A stretch of 64,000 nt of DNA from Allotamlana fucoidanivorans (GTDB lineage: Bacteria > Bacteroidota > Bacteroidia > Flavobacteriales > Flavobacteriaceae): contig NZ_CP074074.1 in NCBI RefSeq assembly GCF_045788535.1, positions 3,286,001 to 3,350,000 on the forward strand, read 5' to 3'. The position numbers were made by a program, and so were the translations under genes. Under the pieces are notes generated by a model that had not been told where the DNA came from, did not search any database, and saw only the letters and a program-made list of their open reading frames with translations. Below, one piece after another: positions 43,767 through 51,026 of the stretch (position 1 is the first letter of the stretch; the number at the start of each line of letters is the position of its first letter).

Positions 43767-44669
43767 CTACAATAAATGCCCAATACCCATCAATACTGCC
43801 AATAAAACTGTAGTTAACGCTAGTTTTTTTAATTCAGGATCTAAATCCCTTGGATTCTCATTATATCTAACTTTTTTTAGGTGAATTATGAGCGGTATAT
43901 AAGTCACTAAATAGATAAAATTAAACACAGAAGTGTAGTATAAAATGCCGAATAAAGCCGAAAAAACAATGGCTAATCCCACTAAGATATAATGATAGTT
44001 TTTTGCACCATGCTCCCCTAATTTTACTGCTAGAGTCATTTTATTTGATTTAGCGTCTGGCACACGATCTCTCATATTATTTAAATTCAGTACAGCGGTA
44101 CTTAACAACCCAATGGACAAGGCTGGTAAAAATACCACATGATCAATAGTTTTAGCAAACAAAACATAACACCCTGCTACACTTACCCCTCCAAAGAAAA
44201 TAAACACAAAAATATCTCCAAATCCTTTGTAACCATAAGCTCCGCCACCAACGGTATAGCGGATTGCTGCCACAATAGACATAATGCCCAGAATGAAGAA
44301 GATTAAAGTCAACCAAAAATACTTAACCCCAAAAGCTTTAAAAATAAGAAAACAGGCTAAAGCAATTGAAATTAGCACATTAATTTTAATAGCATTAAAT
44401 AACTCTTCGGGAGATATTTTACCTGACTGAATAGCTCTTTCTGGTCCTACTCTATCATTATTATCCGTTCCTTTTACGCCGTCGCCATAATCATTGGCCA
44501 AGTTTGATAATATTTGAAAACTTAACGTGGTTAAGATAGCCAAAGTAAAAATAGACCAATTAAAATAACCGTTATATTCAGCTAAACAAGCAGCCAGTAT
44601 GATTCCCGATATAGATAATGGAAGCGTCCTTAAACGCATGGCAGAAATCCACGTAGAAAATTTCTCCAT
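43767..44669 (-). CDS. menA: 1,4-Dihydroxy-2-naphthoate polyprenyltransferase
   Basis: A 300-residue UbiA-type membrane prenyltransferase with eight to nine helices. The two Asp-rich prenyl-diphosphate motifs are NLANDYGDGVKGTDNND and NNMRDRVPDAKSN. It joins the polyprenyl chain to DHNA, giving demethylmenaquinone. The start MEKFSTW was chosen because the ATG overlaps the menB stop in TAATG; an ATG four codons earlier is an alternative. Translational coupling with menB is therefore likely. Confidence 0.93.
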   Translation of the reverse strand: MEKFSTWISAMRLRTLPLSISGIILAACLAEYNGYFNWSIFTLAILTTLSFQILSNLANDYGDGVKGTDNNDRVGPERAIQSGKISPEELFNAIKINVLISIALACFLIFKAFGVKYFWLTLIFFILGIMSIVAAIRYTVGGGAYGYKGFGDIFVFIFFGGVSVAGCYVLFAKTIDHVVFLPALSIGLLSTAVLNLNNMRDRVPDAKSNKMTLAVKLGEHGAKNYHYILVGLAIVFSALFGILYYTSVFNFIYLVTYIPLIIHLKKVRYNENPRDLDPELKKLALTTVLLAVLMGIGHLL

Positions 44670-45508
44670 TATGGAATCCATTTTTTTTCAAAATTAGGCT
44701 TACGCTTCTCTAAAAATGCGTTTCTACCTTCTTTTGCTTCTTCTGTCATATAAGCTAATCGTGTTGCTTCTCCTGCAAACACTTGTTGCCCAACCATACC
44801 ATCATCAGTTAGGTTCATGGCAAATTTTAACATTTTTATTGATGTTGGTGATTTTGCTAATATTTCTTGAGCCCATTGAAAGGCAGTAATCTCTAACTCT
44901 TCATGTGGTATAACTGCATTTACCATTCCCATTTCAAACGCTTCTTGCGCCGAATAATTTCTTCCTAAGAAAAATATTTCTCTTGCCTTTTTCTGCCCAA
45001 CCATTTTTGCTAAATAAGCTGAACCATAACCTCCATCAAAACTCGTTACATCGGCATCTGTTTGTTTAAAAATAGCATATTCCTTACTTGCCAATGTTAA
45101 ATCACAGACTACATGCAAACTATGCCCGCCTCCTACAGCCCAACCAGGAACCACTGCTATAACAGCCTTTGGCATAAACCTAATTAAGCGTTGCACCTCT
45201 AAAATATTTAATCTGTGATAGCCGTCTTCACCTACATAACCTTGATGACCCCGTGCTTTTTGATCTCCACCACTACAAAAGGAATACACACCATCTTTTG
45301 TAGAAGGGCCTTCTGCAGACAATAAAACAACTCCTATGTTTACATCCTCATTAGCATCATAAAATGCGTCATATAATTCACTTGTTGTTTTTGGTCGGAA
45401 TGCATTTCTTACATTAGGACGATTAAAAGCAATTCTTGCAACACCATCACACTTTCTGTAAGTGATGTCTTCATAATCTTTTACGGTAACCCAATTAGGT
45501 TCTTTCAT
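44669..45508 (-). CDS. menB: 1,4-Dihydroxy-2-naphthoyl-CoA synthase
   Basis: A 279-residue crotonase-fold enzyme that cyclises o-succinylbenzoyl-CoA to DHNA-CoA. Family marks are YRKCDGVARIAFNRPNVRNA, the bicarbonate/anion loop in FCSGGDQKARGHQGY and the PGWAVGGGHSLHVVCDL oxyanion-hole region. The chosen start is MKEPNWVTV; an upstream ATG six codons earlier is possible. It is the first gene of the visible men operon. menF and menD are not in this window and would have to be encoded elsewhere. Confidence 0.96.
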   Translation of the reverse strand: MKEPNWVTVKDYEDITYRKCDGVARIAFNRPNVRNAFRPKTTSELYDAFYDANEDVNIGVVLLSAEGPSTKDGVYSFCSGGDQKARGHQGYVGEDGYHRLNILEVQRLIRFMPKAVIAVVPGWAVGGGHSLHVVCDLTLASKEYAIFKQTDADVTSFDGGYGSAYLAKMVGQKKAREIFFLGRNYSAQEAFEMGMVNAVIPHEELEITAFQWAQEILAKSPTSIKMLKFAMNLTDDGMVGQQVFAGEATRLAYMTEEAKEGRNAFLEKRKPNFEKKWIP

Positions 45509-45824
45509 GTTTGTAATTTTGCTCAAAAATAAATTTTATTTCTAGAAAATTCATATTTTGATAATTTAAAAATATCATTTGTTTTGTAATATATTCCTTC
45601 ACTTTCAGCTATAAAACACTCTAATCTTATACTTTAATTACTATAAATTAAATTAACATAAATGAATACTTCTTGTTAAGATGTTAATATTTTGCAAATT
45701 AAACAGGCATTGTATACAAAAAACAAGAAATACTCAAAATAAAAAAATAAGTGCTTCTACGTACAAATTTGTAGTACTTTATTTATTATATTTGTACTAA
45801 AGCTATTAATTAAAGTATCCCCCA
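45509..45824. other. Intergenic spacer with promoter elements and a short dyad
   Basis: About 315 bp of AT-rich sequence upstream of menB and of a small plus-strand gene. On the plus strand a TATATTTG element lies at 45787-45794, and a TACAAATTTGTA dyad is at 45762-45773, the palindrome overlapping the -33 area. On the minus strand a TATTTTTG element precedes menB. No RNA gene was seen. Confidence 0.45.
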
Positions 45825-46004
45825 ATGCCTATGTTAACGACTATTACTCTAATTATTTTCTTCTTAGTGTGTGTTAACTTTCTTCTTTTAAAGTTTAGCA
45901 CAAATAAAGTTTTAAAAACTTCTAAGGAAGGTAAAAAACCTGTTATCTTAAAATCTGATGAAAAAATTAAAACGTTACCAACTTTAGCTCCTACTGGAAG
46001 TTAA
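45825..46004 (+). CDS. Small single-helix membrane protein (59 residues)
   Basis: A 59-residue frame with an ATG (alternatively the second ATG two codons later), a membrane helix in residues 4-23 (LTTITLIIFFLVCVNFLLLKF), and a basic tail (KTSKEGKKPVILKSDEKIK) ending in PTLAPTGS. A TATATTTG promoter-like element lies 30 bp upstream. It lies convergently to ung. The family is unknown; size and composition look like a genuine small bitopic protein. Confidence 0.6.
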   Translation: MPMLTTITLIIFFLVCVNFLLLKFSTNKVLKTSKEGKKPVILKSDEKIKTLPTLAPTGS

Positions 46005-46035
46005 AATTAGGCAACTTATTTAATCACAAAAAGAC

Positions 46036-46701
46036 TTACCATTCTATGGGTGTTATGCCAATATGCTCCAGATAATTATTTGTTGCACTAAAACATTTAT
46101 TACCAAACCAATACCCTCTGTTAGCGCTTAAAGGCGATGGATGGCCTGAAGTTAATATTTGGTGCTTCTTAGAATCAATAAACTTAGATTTTTTCTTTGC
46201 AAATCCTCCCCAAAGCAAAAACACAATATTGTGGTGCTTTTCGTTGATTAATTGAATTACAGCATCTGTGAATTGCTCCCATCCTTTATTTTGATGGCTT
46301 CCTGCCTGATGTGCTCTTACCGTTAACGTTGCATTCAAAAGTAATACCCCTTGTTTTGCCCACCTTGACAAATCACCACTTTTAGGATATGGTACACCTC
46401 TATCTGTTTCTATTTCTTTAAAAATATTTATCAATGAAGGTGGATGAGCTACATTATCATGCACCGAAAAACATAACCCATTTGCTTGTCCGTAACCATG
46501 ATAAGGATCTTGCCCTATGATAACCACTTTTACATCATTAAAATGGCAATAGTTAAATGCATTAAAAATTTCATCCCCAGAAGGAAAACAGGTGTGTTTT
46601 TGATACTCTTCTTTTACAAAAACAACTAAATCGTCAAAATATTTCTTTTCAAATTCTTCCTTTAAGTATGGCTTCCAGCTTTCATGTATTTTAACATCCA
46701 T
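46036..46701 (-). CDS. ung: Uracil-DNA glycosylase (family 1)
   Basis: A 221-residue Ung. The catalytic water-activating aspartate is Asp65 in GQDPYHG, the base-specificity asparagine is in LLWGGFAKK (N-region at the LLNATL block), and the catalytic histidine is in SGHPSPLSANRGYWF. It removes uracil from DNA to begin base-excision repair. It lies 13 bp downstream of holA on the same strand, so the two are likely co-transcribed. Confidence 0.97.
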   Translation of the reverse strand: MDVKIHESWKPYLKEEFEKKYFDDLVVFVKEEYQKHTCFPSGDEIFNAFNYCHFNDVKVVIIGQDPYHGYGQANGLCFSVHDNVAHPPSLINIFKEIETDRGVPYPKSGDLSRWAKQGVLLLNATLTVRAHQAGSHQNKGWEQFTDAVIQLINEKHHNIVFLLWGGFAKKKSKFIDSKKHQILTSGHPSPLSANRGYWFGNKCFSATNNYLEHIGITPIEW

Positions 46702-46714
46702 AACTTTTGTTTCT

Positions 46715-47719
46715 TTAATTAAGAATTTTAACTAATAATTCTTTTAATAAGTCGCCTTGAGACACAGAATTAGCACCTACCCCTTTACTTTTTAAGTCAA
46801 AATCCCGTAAGGTAGCCACTACAGTACTTACTTTTTTCATCGGGTAATTACGCGCAGCAGAAACATATTCATTCACAAAGTAAGGGTTAATTTTTAAAGC
46901 TGATGCCACATGCCTGGGTGACTTGTCCTGCAAGCCATGAAAATGTAATAACTGTGAAAAAAAATTAAAGAGCAGGGAAACCGTAACCACCATAGGATTA
47001 TCTTTCGGGTTGTCTCCAAAATAATTCACAATTTTATACGCTTTGATACTATTGCGTTCACCAATTGCTTTTCGTAACTCAAAATTATTATAATCTTTAC
47101 TAATCCCTATATTTTCTTCAATATGTTCTGGGGATATTTGCGTGTTCTCGGGTAAAATAATCTGTAATTTTTCTAATTCATTATTGATTTTGCTTAAATC
47201 GGTTCCTAAAAACTCAACAAGCATTTGTGCTGCCTTAGGTGTTATAGTATATTTTCTTGGAGATAAAACCCGTCGAATCCAATCAGCCACTTGATTTTCA
47301 TAAAGCTTCTTGCTTTCATACACAACCCCAATTTTATTTATGGCTTTATAAAGCGACTTTCGTTTATCTATTTTTTTATATTTATAGTTCACAACCAATA
47401 TGGTAGTAGGCTGCGGGTTTTCGGCATATTTTGATAATTTCTCTATAGATCTTGCTAAATCTTGTGCTTCTTTTACCATAACCACTTGGTATTCAGCCAT
47501 CATAGGAAAACGTTTGGCACTACTAACAATATCTTCAACAGACACATCTCTGCCATACAAAACCATTTGGTTAAAGCCTCTTTCTTCTTCTGAAAGGACA
47601 GAATCTTCAATTAAATCAGATATCTTGTCTATATAGTATGGCTCCTCTCCCATTAAGAAATAAATGGGTTTAAAGTTTCTTTTTTTTATTTCAGCAACTA
47701 GCTGTTTTACATCGTCCAA
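46715..47719 (-). CDS. holA: DNA polymerase III subunit delta
   Basis: A 334-residue clamp-loader delta subunit. The N-terminal region (KPIYFLMGEEPYYIDKISDL), the SAKRFPMMAEYQVVMVKEAQ middle and the LVEFLGTDLSKINNELEKLQ block are the usual HolA features; the C-terminal domain carries the FGDNPKDNPMVV stretch. It opens the sliding clamp within the gamma complex. It lies upstream of ung and divergent from an ExK-domain gene, only about 88 bp away. Confidence 0.9.
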   Translation of the reverse strand: MDDVKQLVAEIKKRNFKPIYFLMGEEPYYIDKISDLIEDSVLSEEERGFNQMVLYGRDVSVEDIVSSAKRFPMMAEYQVVMVKEAQDLARSIEKLSKYAENPQPTTILVVNYKYKKIDKRKSLYKAINKIGVVYESKKLYENQVADWIRRVLSPRKYTITPKAAQMLVEFLGTDLSKINNELEKLQIILPENTQISPEHIEENIGISKDYNNFELRKAIGERNSIKAYKIVNYFGDNPKDNPMVVTVSLLFNFFSQLLHFHGLQDKSPRHVASALKINPYFVNEYVSAARNYPMKKVSTVVATLRDFDLKSKGVGANSVSQGDLLKELLVKILN

Positions 47720-47807
47720 TTACAATCATCTATTTACAATCAAAGCATCACTTTGATTATTTGTTCTTTTATAAAAGAAATTTAACTTTGAAGATTAAAT
47801 AAAACCA

Positions 47808-48254
47808 TTGACAGAACTCAATTTTTCAAAGTATTCATTTCGATTCAAAAATAGCGAAAATAAAGTATCCATATTTGATACTATTCGCAAAAAATTTGTG
47901 ATTTTACAACCCGAAGAATGGGTAAGACAGCATTGTATTAAATTTTTAATTGAGGAAAAAGGATATCCTGAATCCCTCATAAATATTGAAAAAGAGCTAA
48001 AAATAAACTCCTTAAAAAAACGTTATGATATTGTTGTTTTTAACACAGATGGCAGTATACATTTGGTTATAGAGTGCAAAGCTCCAACCATTAAAATAAG
48101 TCAAGATACTTTTGACCAGATAGCACAATACAACATGGAATTAAACGCGAGCTATTTAATGGTCACCAATGGAATAAATCATTATTATTGTCAAATGGAT
48201 TTTAAAAACGAACGTTATCAATTCTTAAGAGAAATCCCTGACTATAAAACATGA
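47808..48254 (+). CDS. Orphan PD-(D/E)XK-type protein (type I restriction R N-terminal domain)
   Basis: A 148-residue protein consisting of a single domain of the HSDR_N_2 group, the nuclease-like fold found at the N-terminus of HsdR. The putative active site is RYDIVVF (Asp74) followed by IHLVIECKAPT (Glu89, Lys91). There is no helicase domain and no hsdM or hsdS gene nearby. The only possible start is TTG, because an in-frame stop lies just upstream and no ATG precedes the domain. The gene overlaps the following GT2 gene by 4 nt. Nuclease activity is possible but unproven. Confidence 0.8.
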   Translation: MTELNFSKYSFRFKNSENKVSIFDTIRKKFVILQPEEWVRQHCIKFLIEEKGYPESLINIEKELKINSLKKRYDIVVFNTDGSIHLVIECKAPTIKISQDTFDQIAQYNMELNASYLMVTNGINHYYCQMDFKNERYQFLREIPDYKT

Positions 48255-49240
48255 ATATAGCGGTTGTCATATTAAATTGGAATGGTAAAAAACTTCTTGA
48301 ACAGTTTTTACCTTCAGTAGTCAATTATTCACAAGAAGCTGACATTTATATTGCTGACAATGCCTCTACGGATGATTCTATAGCATATATAAAACAAACT
48401 TTTCCTTCTGTAAGCATTATTCAAAATAAAGAAAATGGAGGGTACGCCAAAGGATATAACGATGCCTTAAAACAAATTAATGGAGATATTTTTTGCTTAC
48501 TTAATAGTGATATTGAAGTAACTAAAAACTGGTTAAAACCCATTTTGTCTCGATTTAAAAATCACAAAGAAACAGACATTATACAACCCAAAATATTAGA
48601 TTATAAAAACAAACAATACTTTGAATATGCGGGTGCTGCAGGTGGTTTTATAGACCAATATGGCTATCCTTATTGCAGAGGCAGAATTTTTAATACTGTT
48701 GAAGCAGATTATGGCCAGTATGATGATAATTCTCAGATTTTTTGGGCTTCTGGAGCATGTTTATTCATCAAAAAGAGGGTTTTTGAGCACTTGAATGGGT
48801 TTGATGAATCTTTTTTCGCCCATATGGAAGAAATTGACCTGTGTTGGAGAGCCATAAATAAAGGATATCATATTTGGTATATTCATGATTCTGTGGTTTA
48901 TCACGTTGGTGGCGCTACACTTAATGATCAAAACCCTAAAAAAACATTTCTGAATTTTAGAAATAGTTTGTTCACACTTACAAAAAATGCACGAGGCCTT
49001 CTTTTTAAACTCATATTAATCCGATTGATTTTAGATGGCGTTGCTGGCTTAAAATTTCTTTTTAATCTCAAACCAAAACATACCCTAGCCATTATTAAAG
49101 CTCACTTTAGTTTTTATAGTCATTTCCCTAAATTACTCAAGCAGAGACATACCGTAAAAAACAAAAAAAAATATTACAACCGCACATCCATTATTGTAGA
49201 CTATTTCGTAAATAACAAAAGAAAATACAGCGATTTATAA
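48251..49240 (+). CDS. Family 2 glycosyltransferase (rhamnosyltransferase-like)
   Basis: A 329-residue GT2 enzyme. The start MNIAVVILNWNGKKLLEQFL, the IADNASTDDS nucleotide-sugar site and CLLNSDIEVTKNW metal-site region form the GT-A core, and GFDESFFAHMEEIDLCWR is the acceptor-side ED-type motif typical of rhamnosyl- and related transferases. A hydrophobic C-terminal region (LLFKLILIRLILDGVAGL) probably contacts the membrane. It overlaps the preceding orphan ExK gene by 4 nt, in ATGA, so the two are coupled. The glycan product is unknown. Confidence 0.9.
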   Translation: MNIAVVILNWNGKKLLEQFLPSVVNYSQEADIYIADNASTDDSIAYIKQTFPSVSIIQNKENGGYAKGYNDALKQINGDIFCLLNSDIEVTKNWLKPILSRFKNHKETDIIQPKILDYKNKQYFEYAGAAGGFIDQYGYPYCRGRIFNTVEADYGQYDDNSQIFWASGACLFIKKRVFEHLNGFDESFFAHMEEIDLCWRAINKGYHIWYIHDSVVYHVGGATLNDQNPKKTFLNFRNSLFTLTKNARGLLFKLILIRLILDGVAGLKFLFNLKPKHTLAIIKAHFSFYSHFPKLLKQRHTVKNKKKYYNRTSIIVDYFVNNKRKYSDL

Positions 49241-49289
49241 CTCGTTAGTAAAAGTTTTGTTAAAATGTTAAAAACTGCTTATTTTTCTA

Positions 49290-49297
49290 TATTTTTG
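49290..49297 (+). promoter_or_regulatory. Strong -7 element of the OmpA lipoprotein promoter
   Basis: TATTTTTG matches TAnnTTTG and lies 37 bp before the start codon. No clear -33 TTTG at the standard distance was seen. Confidence 0.45.
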
Positions 49298-49334
49298 TGT
49301 AACATTTTTGAAAATTAAATCCTTAATTATAATT

Positions 49335-50174
49335 ATGAAGAAAATTTTATTACTTAGCTTATCAGCTATGGTATTCCTAAGTTCATGTGTATCTAAAAAA
49401 CAATTTACAGATCTTCAAGCAAAACAAAAAGAAACTCAAGATTTGCTTAATTCAGCCACCGTTAAACTAAATTCTTGTTTAGAAGAGAGAGCGTCTGCTA
49501 CGGCACGAGCTTCAGCTTTAGAAGAACAAGTTGAAGATTTAAGAAAAAGCAATGACAACTTAACTATGCTTTCTGCAAAAGGAGCTAGTAATGTTGAGAA
49601 AACTCTTGAAAGTATTAAGGAAAAAGAATTAAAAATTACGCGCTTACAAGATGCTTTAACTCAAAAAGACAGTGTTACCTTAGCTTTAGTTACAAGCTTA
49701 AAGCGTGAAGTAGGTATTAATGACCCTGATATTGAAGTAAATGTTGAAAAAGGTGTAGTATTTATATCTATTGCTGACAAATTATTATTCAAAACAGGAA
49801 GTTACAATGTATCTGCTAGAGCAAAAGAAGTTTTGGGGAAAGTTGCTAAAGTAGTAAACAGTAAGCCGGACTTTGAATGTATGGTAGAAAGTCACACTGA
49901 TAATGTACCTTACAGAAAAGAGCCTTTATTAGACAACTGGGATTTAAGTGTAAAACGTGCTACTTCTGTAGTAAGAGTTTTAGAAGACCTAGGTGTTAAC
50001 CCTAAGCAACTTATTGCTGCCGGTCGTGCTGAATACCAACCGTTAGTTGATAATGACACTGCTGAAAACAGAGCAAAAAACAGAAGAACAAGAATTGTTG
50101 TGCTTCCTAAGATTGATCAATTCTATGACATGATTGAAAAAGAAATGAAAAATCTTGCAGAAGGAGGGAACTAA
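49335..50174 (+). CDS. OmpA-family lipoprotein
   Basis: A 279-residue lipoprotein with signal sequence MKKILLLSLSAMVFLSSC (lipid Cys18), a coiled-coil region (residues 25-130) and a C-terminal OmpA peptidoglycan-binding domain (about 150-270). The OmpA marks are SHTDNVPYR, NWDLSVKRATSVV and NRRTRIVVLP. It is likely to anchor the outer membrane to peptidoglycan, as in Pal-like proteins. The start was placed at the ATG giving the signal peptide. It is preceded by a strong -7 element and followed by an intrinsic terminator, so it is a single abundant transcript. Confidence 0.93.
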   Translation: MKKILLLSLSAMVFLSSCVSKKQFTDLQAKQKETQDLLNSATVKLNSCLEERASATARASALEEQVEDLRKSNDNLTMLSAKGASNVEKTLESIKEKELKITRLQDALTQKDSVTLALVTSLKREVGINDPDIEVNVEKGVVFISIADKLLFKTGSYNVSARAKEVLGKVAKVVNSKPDFECMVESHTDNVPYRKEPLLDNWDLSVKRATSVVRVLEDLGVNPKQLIAAGRAEYQPLVDNDTAENRAKNRRTRIVVLPKIDQFYDMIEKEMKNLAEGGN

Positions 50175-50196
50175 AAACAACTTCTTAACAAATAAT

Positions 50197-50230
50197 AAAA
50201 AAGCTCAATTTTAAAAAATTGAGCTTTTTT
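50197..50230 (+). terminator. Intrinsic terminator of the OmpA lipoprotein gene
   Basis: Stem AAAAAAGCTCAATTT paired with AAATTGAGCTTTTTT around a 4-nt loop, with the T run at its end, starts 22 bp after the stop. Confidence 0.92.
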
Positions 50231-50257
50231 ATTATATCTGATTTTAACTTTTTAGTT

Positions 50258-50878
50258 TTAAAAAATATCTAAACTTCCTTTACCCTCTCTAACTACTAAA
50301 GGATCGGAGTCTGACAAATCTATCACTGTAGAAGGTTCATTGCCACCATAACCCCCATCTATTACCAAATCAACTAGGTTGTCCCATTTTTCTAATATTA
50401 ACTCAGGATCGGTAGTGTATTCTAAAACCTCATCATCATCTCGTATTGATGTTGATATAATAGGATTCCCAAGAGTTTTAACAATATCTAAAGCTATATT
50501 ATTATTAGGTACTCTTATCCCAACAGTTTTTCTTCTCTTAAACGGGTTTGGCAATGATTTTGAACCCGGTAAAATAAAAGTGTATGGCCCAGGTAACGCT
50601 CGTTTCAAAATTTTAAATACAGTATTATCAATCTGTTTCACGTAGTCGCTCAGATTACTTAAATCATGGCAAACAAATGAAAAATTCGCCTTTTCTAGCT
50701 TAACACCTTTTATTCTCGCCACACGATCTAGCGCTTTAATATTAGTGATATCACAACCTAAACCATAAACCGTATCTGTAGGATATATAATTAAGCCACC
50801 TCGCTTCAGTACTTTAACAGCCTTATCAATTTCCCTTTGATTTGGATTTTCTTCATAAATTCTAATAAACTCAGCCAT
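50258..50878 (-). CDS. tsaC: L-Threonylcarbamoyladenylate synthase (YrdC/Sua5 type)
   Basis: A 206-residue YrdC-fold enzyme that makes the TC-AMP intermediate of the universal tRNA t6A modification from threonine, bicarbonate and ATP. Signatures: GGLIIYPTDTVYGLGCDITN (active site), KR-type residues in RIKGVKLEKANFSFVC, PGPYTFILPGSKSLP and PIISTSIRDDDEVL. There is no Sua5 C-terminal extension, so it is the short TsaC form. The gene is single, convergent with the ompA-like gene and its terminator, and about 148 bp from the helicase gene upstream. Confidence 0.93.
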   Translation of the reverse strand: MAEFIRIYEENPNQREIDKAVKVLKRGGLIIYPTDTVYGLGCDITNIKALDRVARIKGVKLEKANFSFVCHDLSNLSDYVKQIDNTVFKILKRALPGPYTFILPGSKSLPNPFKRRKTVGIRVPNNNIALDIVKTLGNPIISTSIRDDDEVLEYTTDPELILEKWDNLVDLVIDGGYGGNEPSTVIDLSDSDPLVVREGKGSLDIF

Positions 50879-51026
50879 ACTACCTGTATTATCAATAATT
50901 GTACAAAATAACTATTATTTTTGGTATGATAGATAACTCGTAGTAATTATTCACATATCATATCGAACTCACAATATTTATGTTTTTAGAAAAAATTGAA
51001 TATTTTATCATTAGCCCCCCTGTTAA

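Noticed and set aside
47808..48254. A type I restriction-modification system, suggested by the HsdR-like domain
   Set aside because: Only the N-terminal domain is present. There is no methylase, specificity gene or helicase domain nearby.
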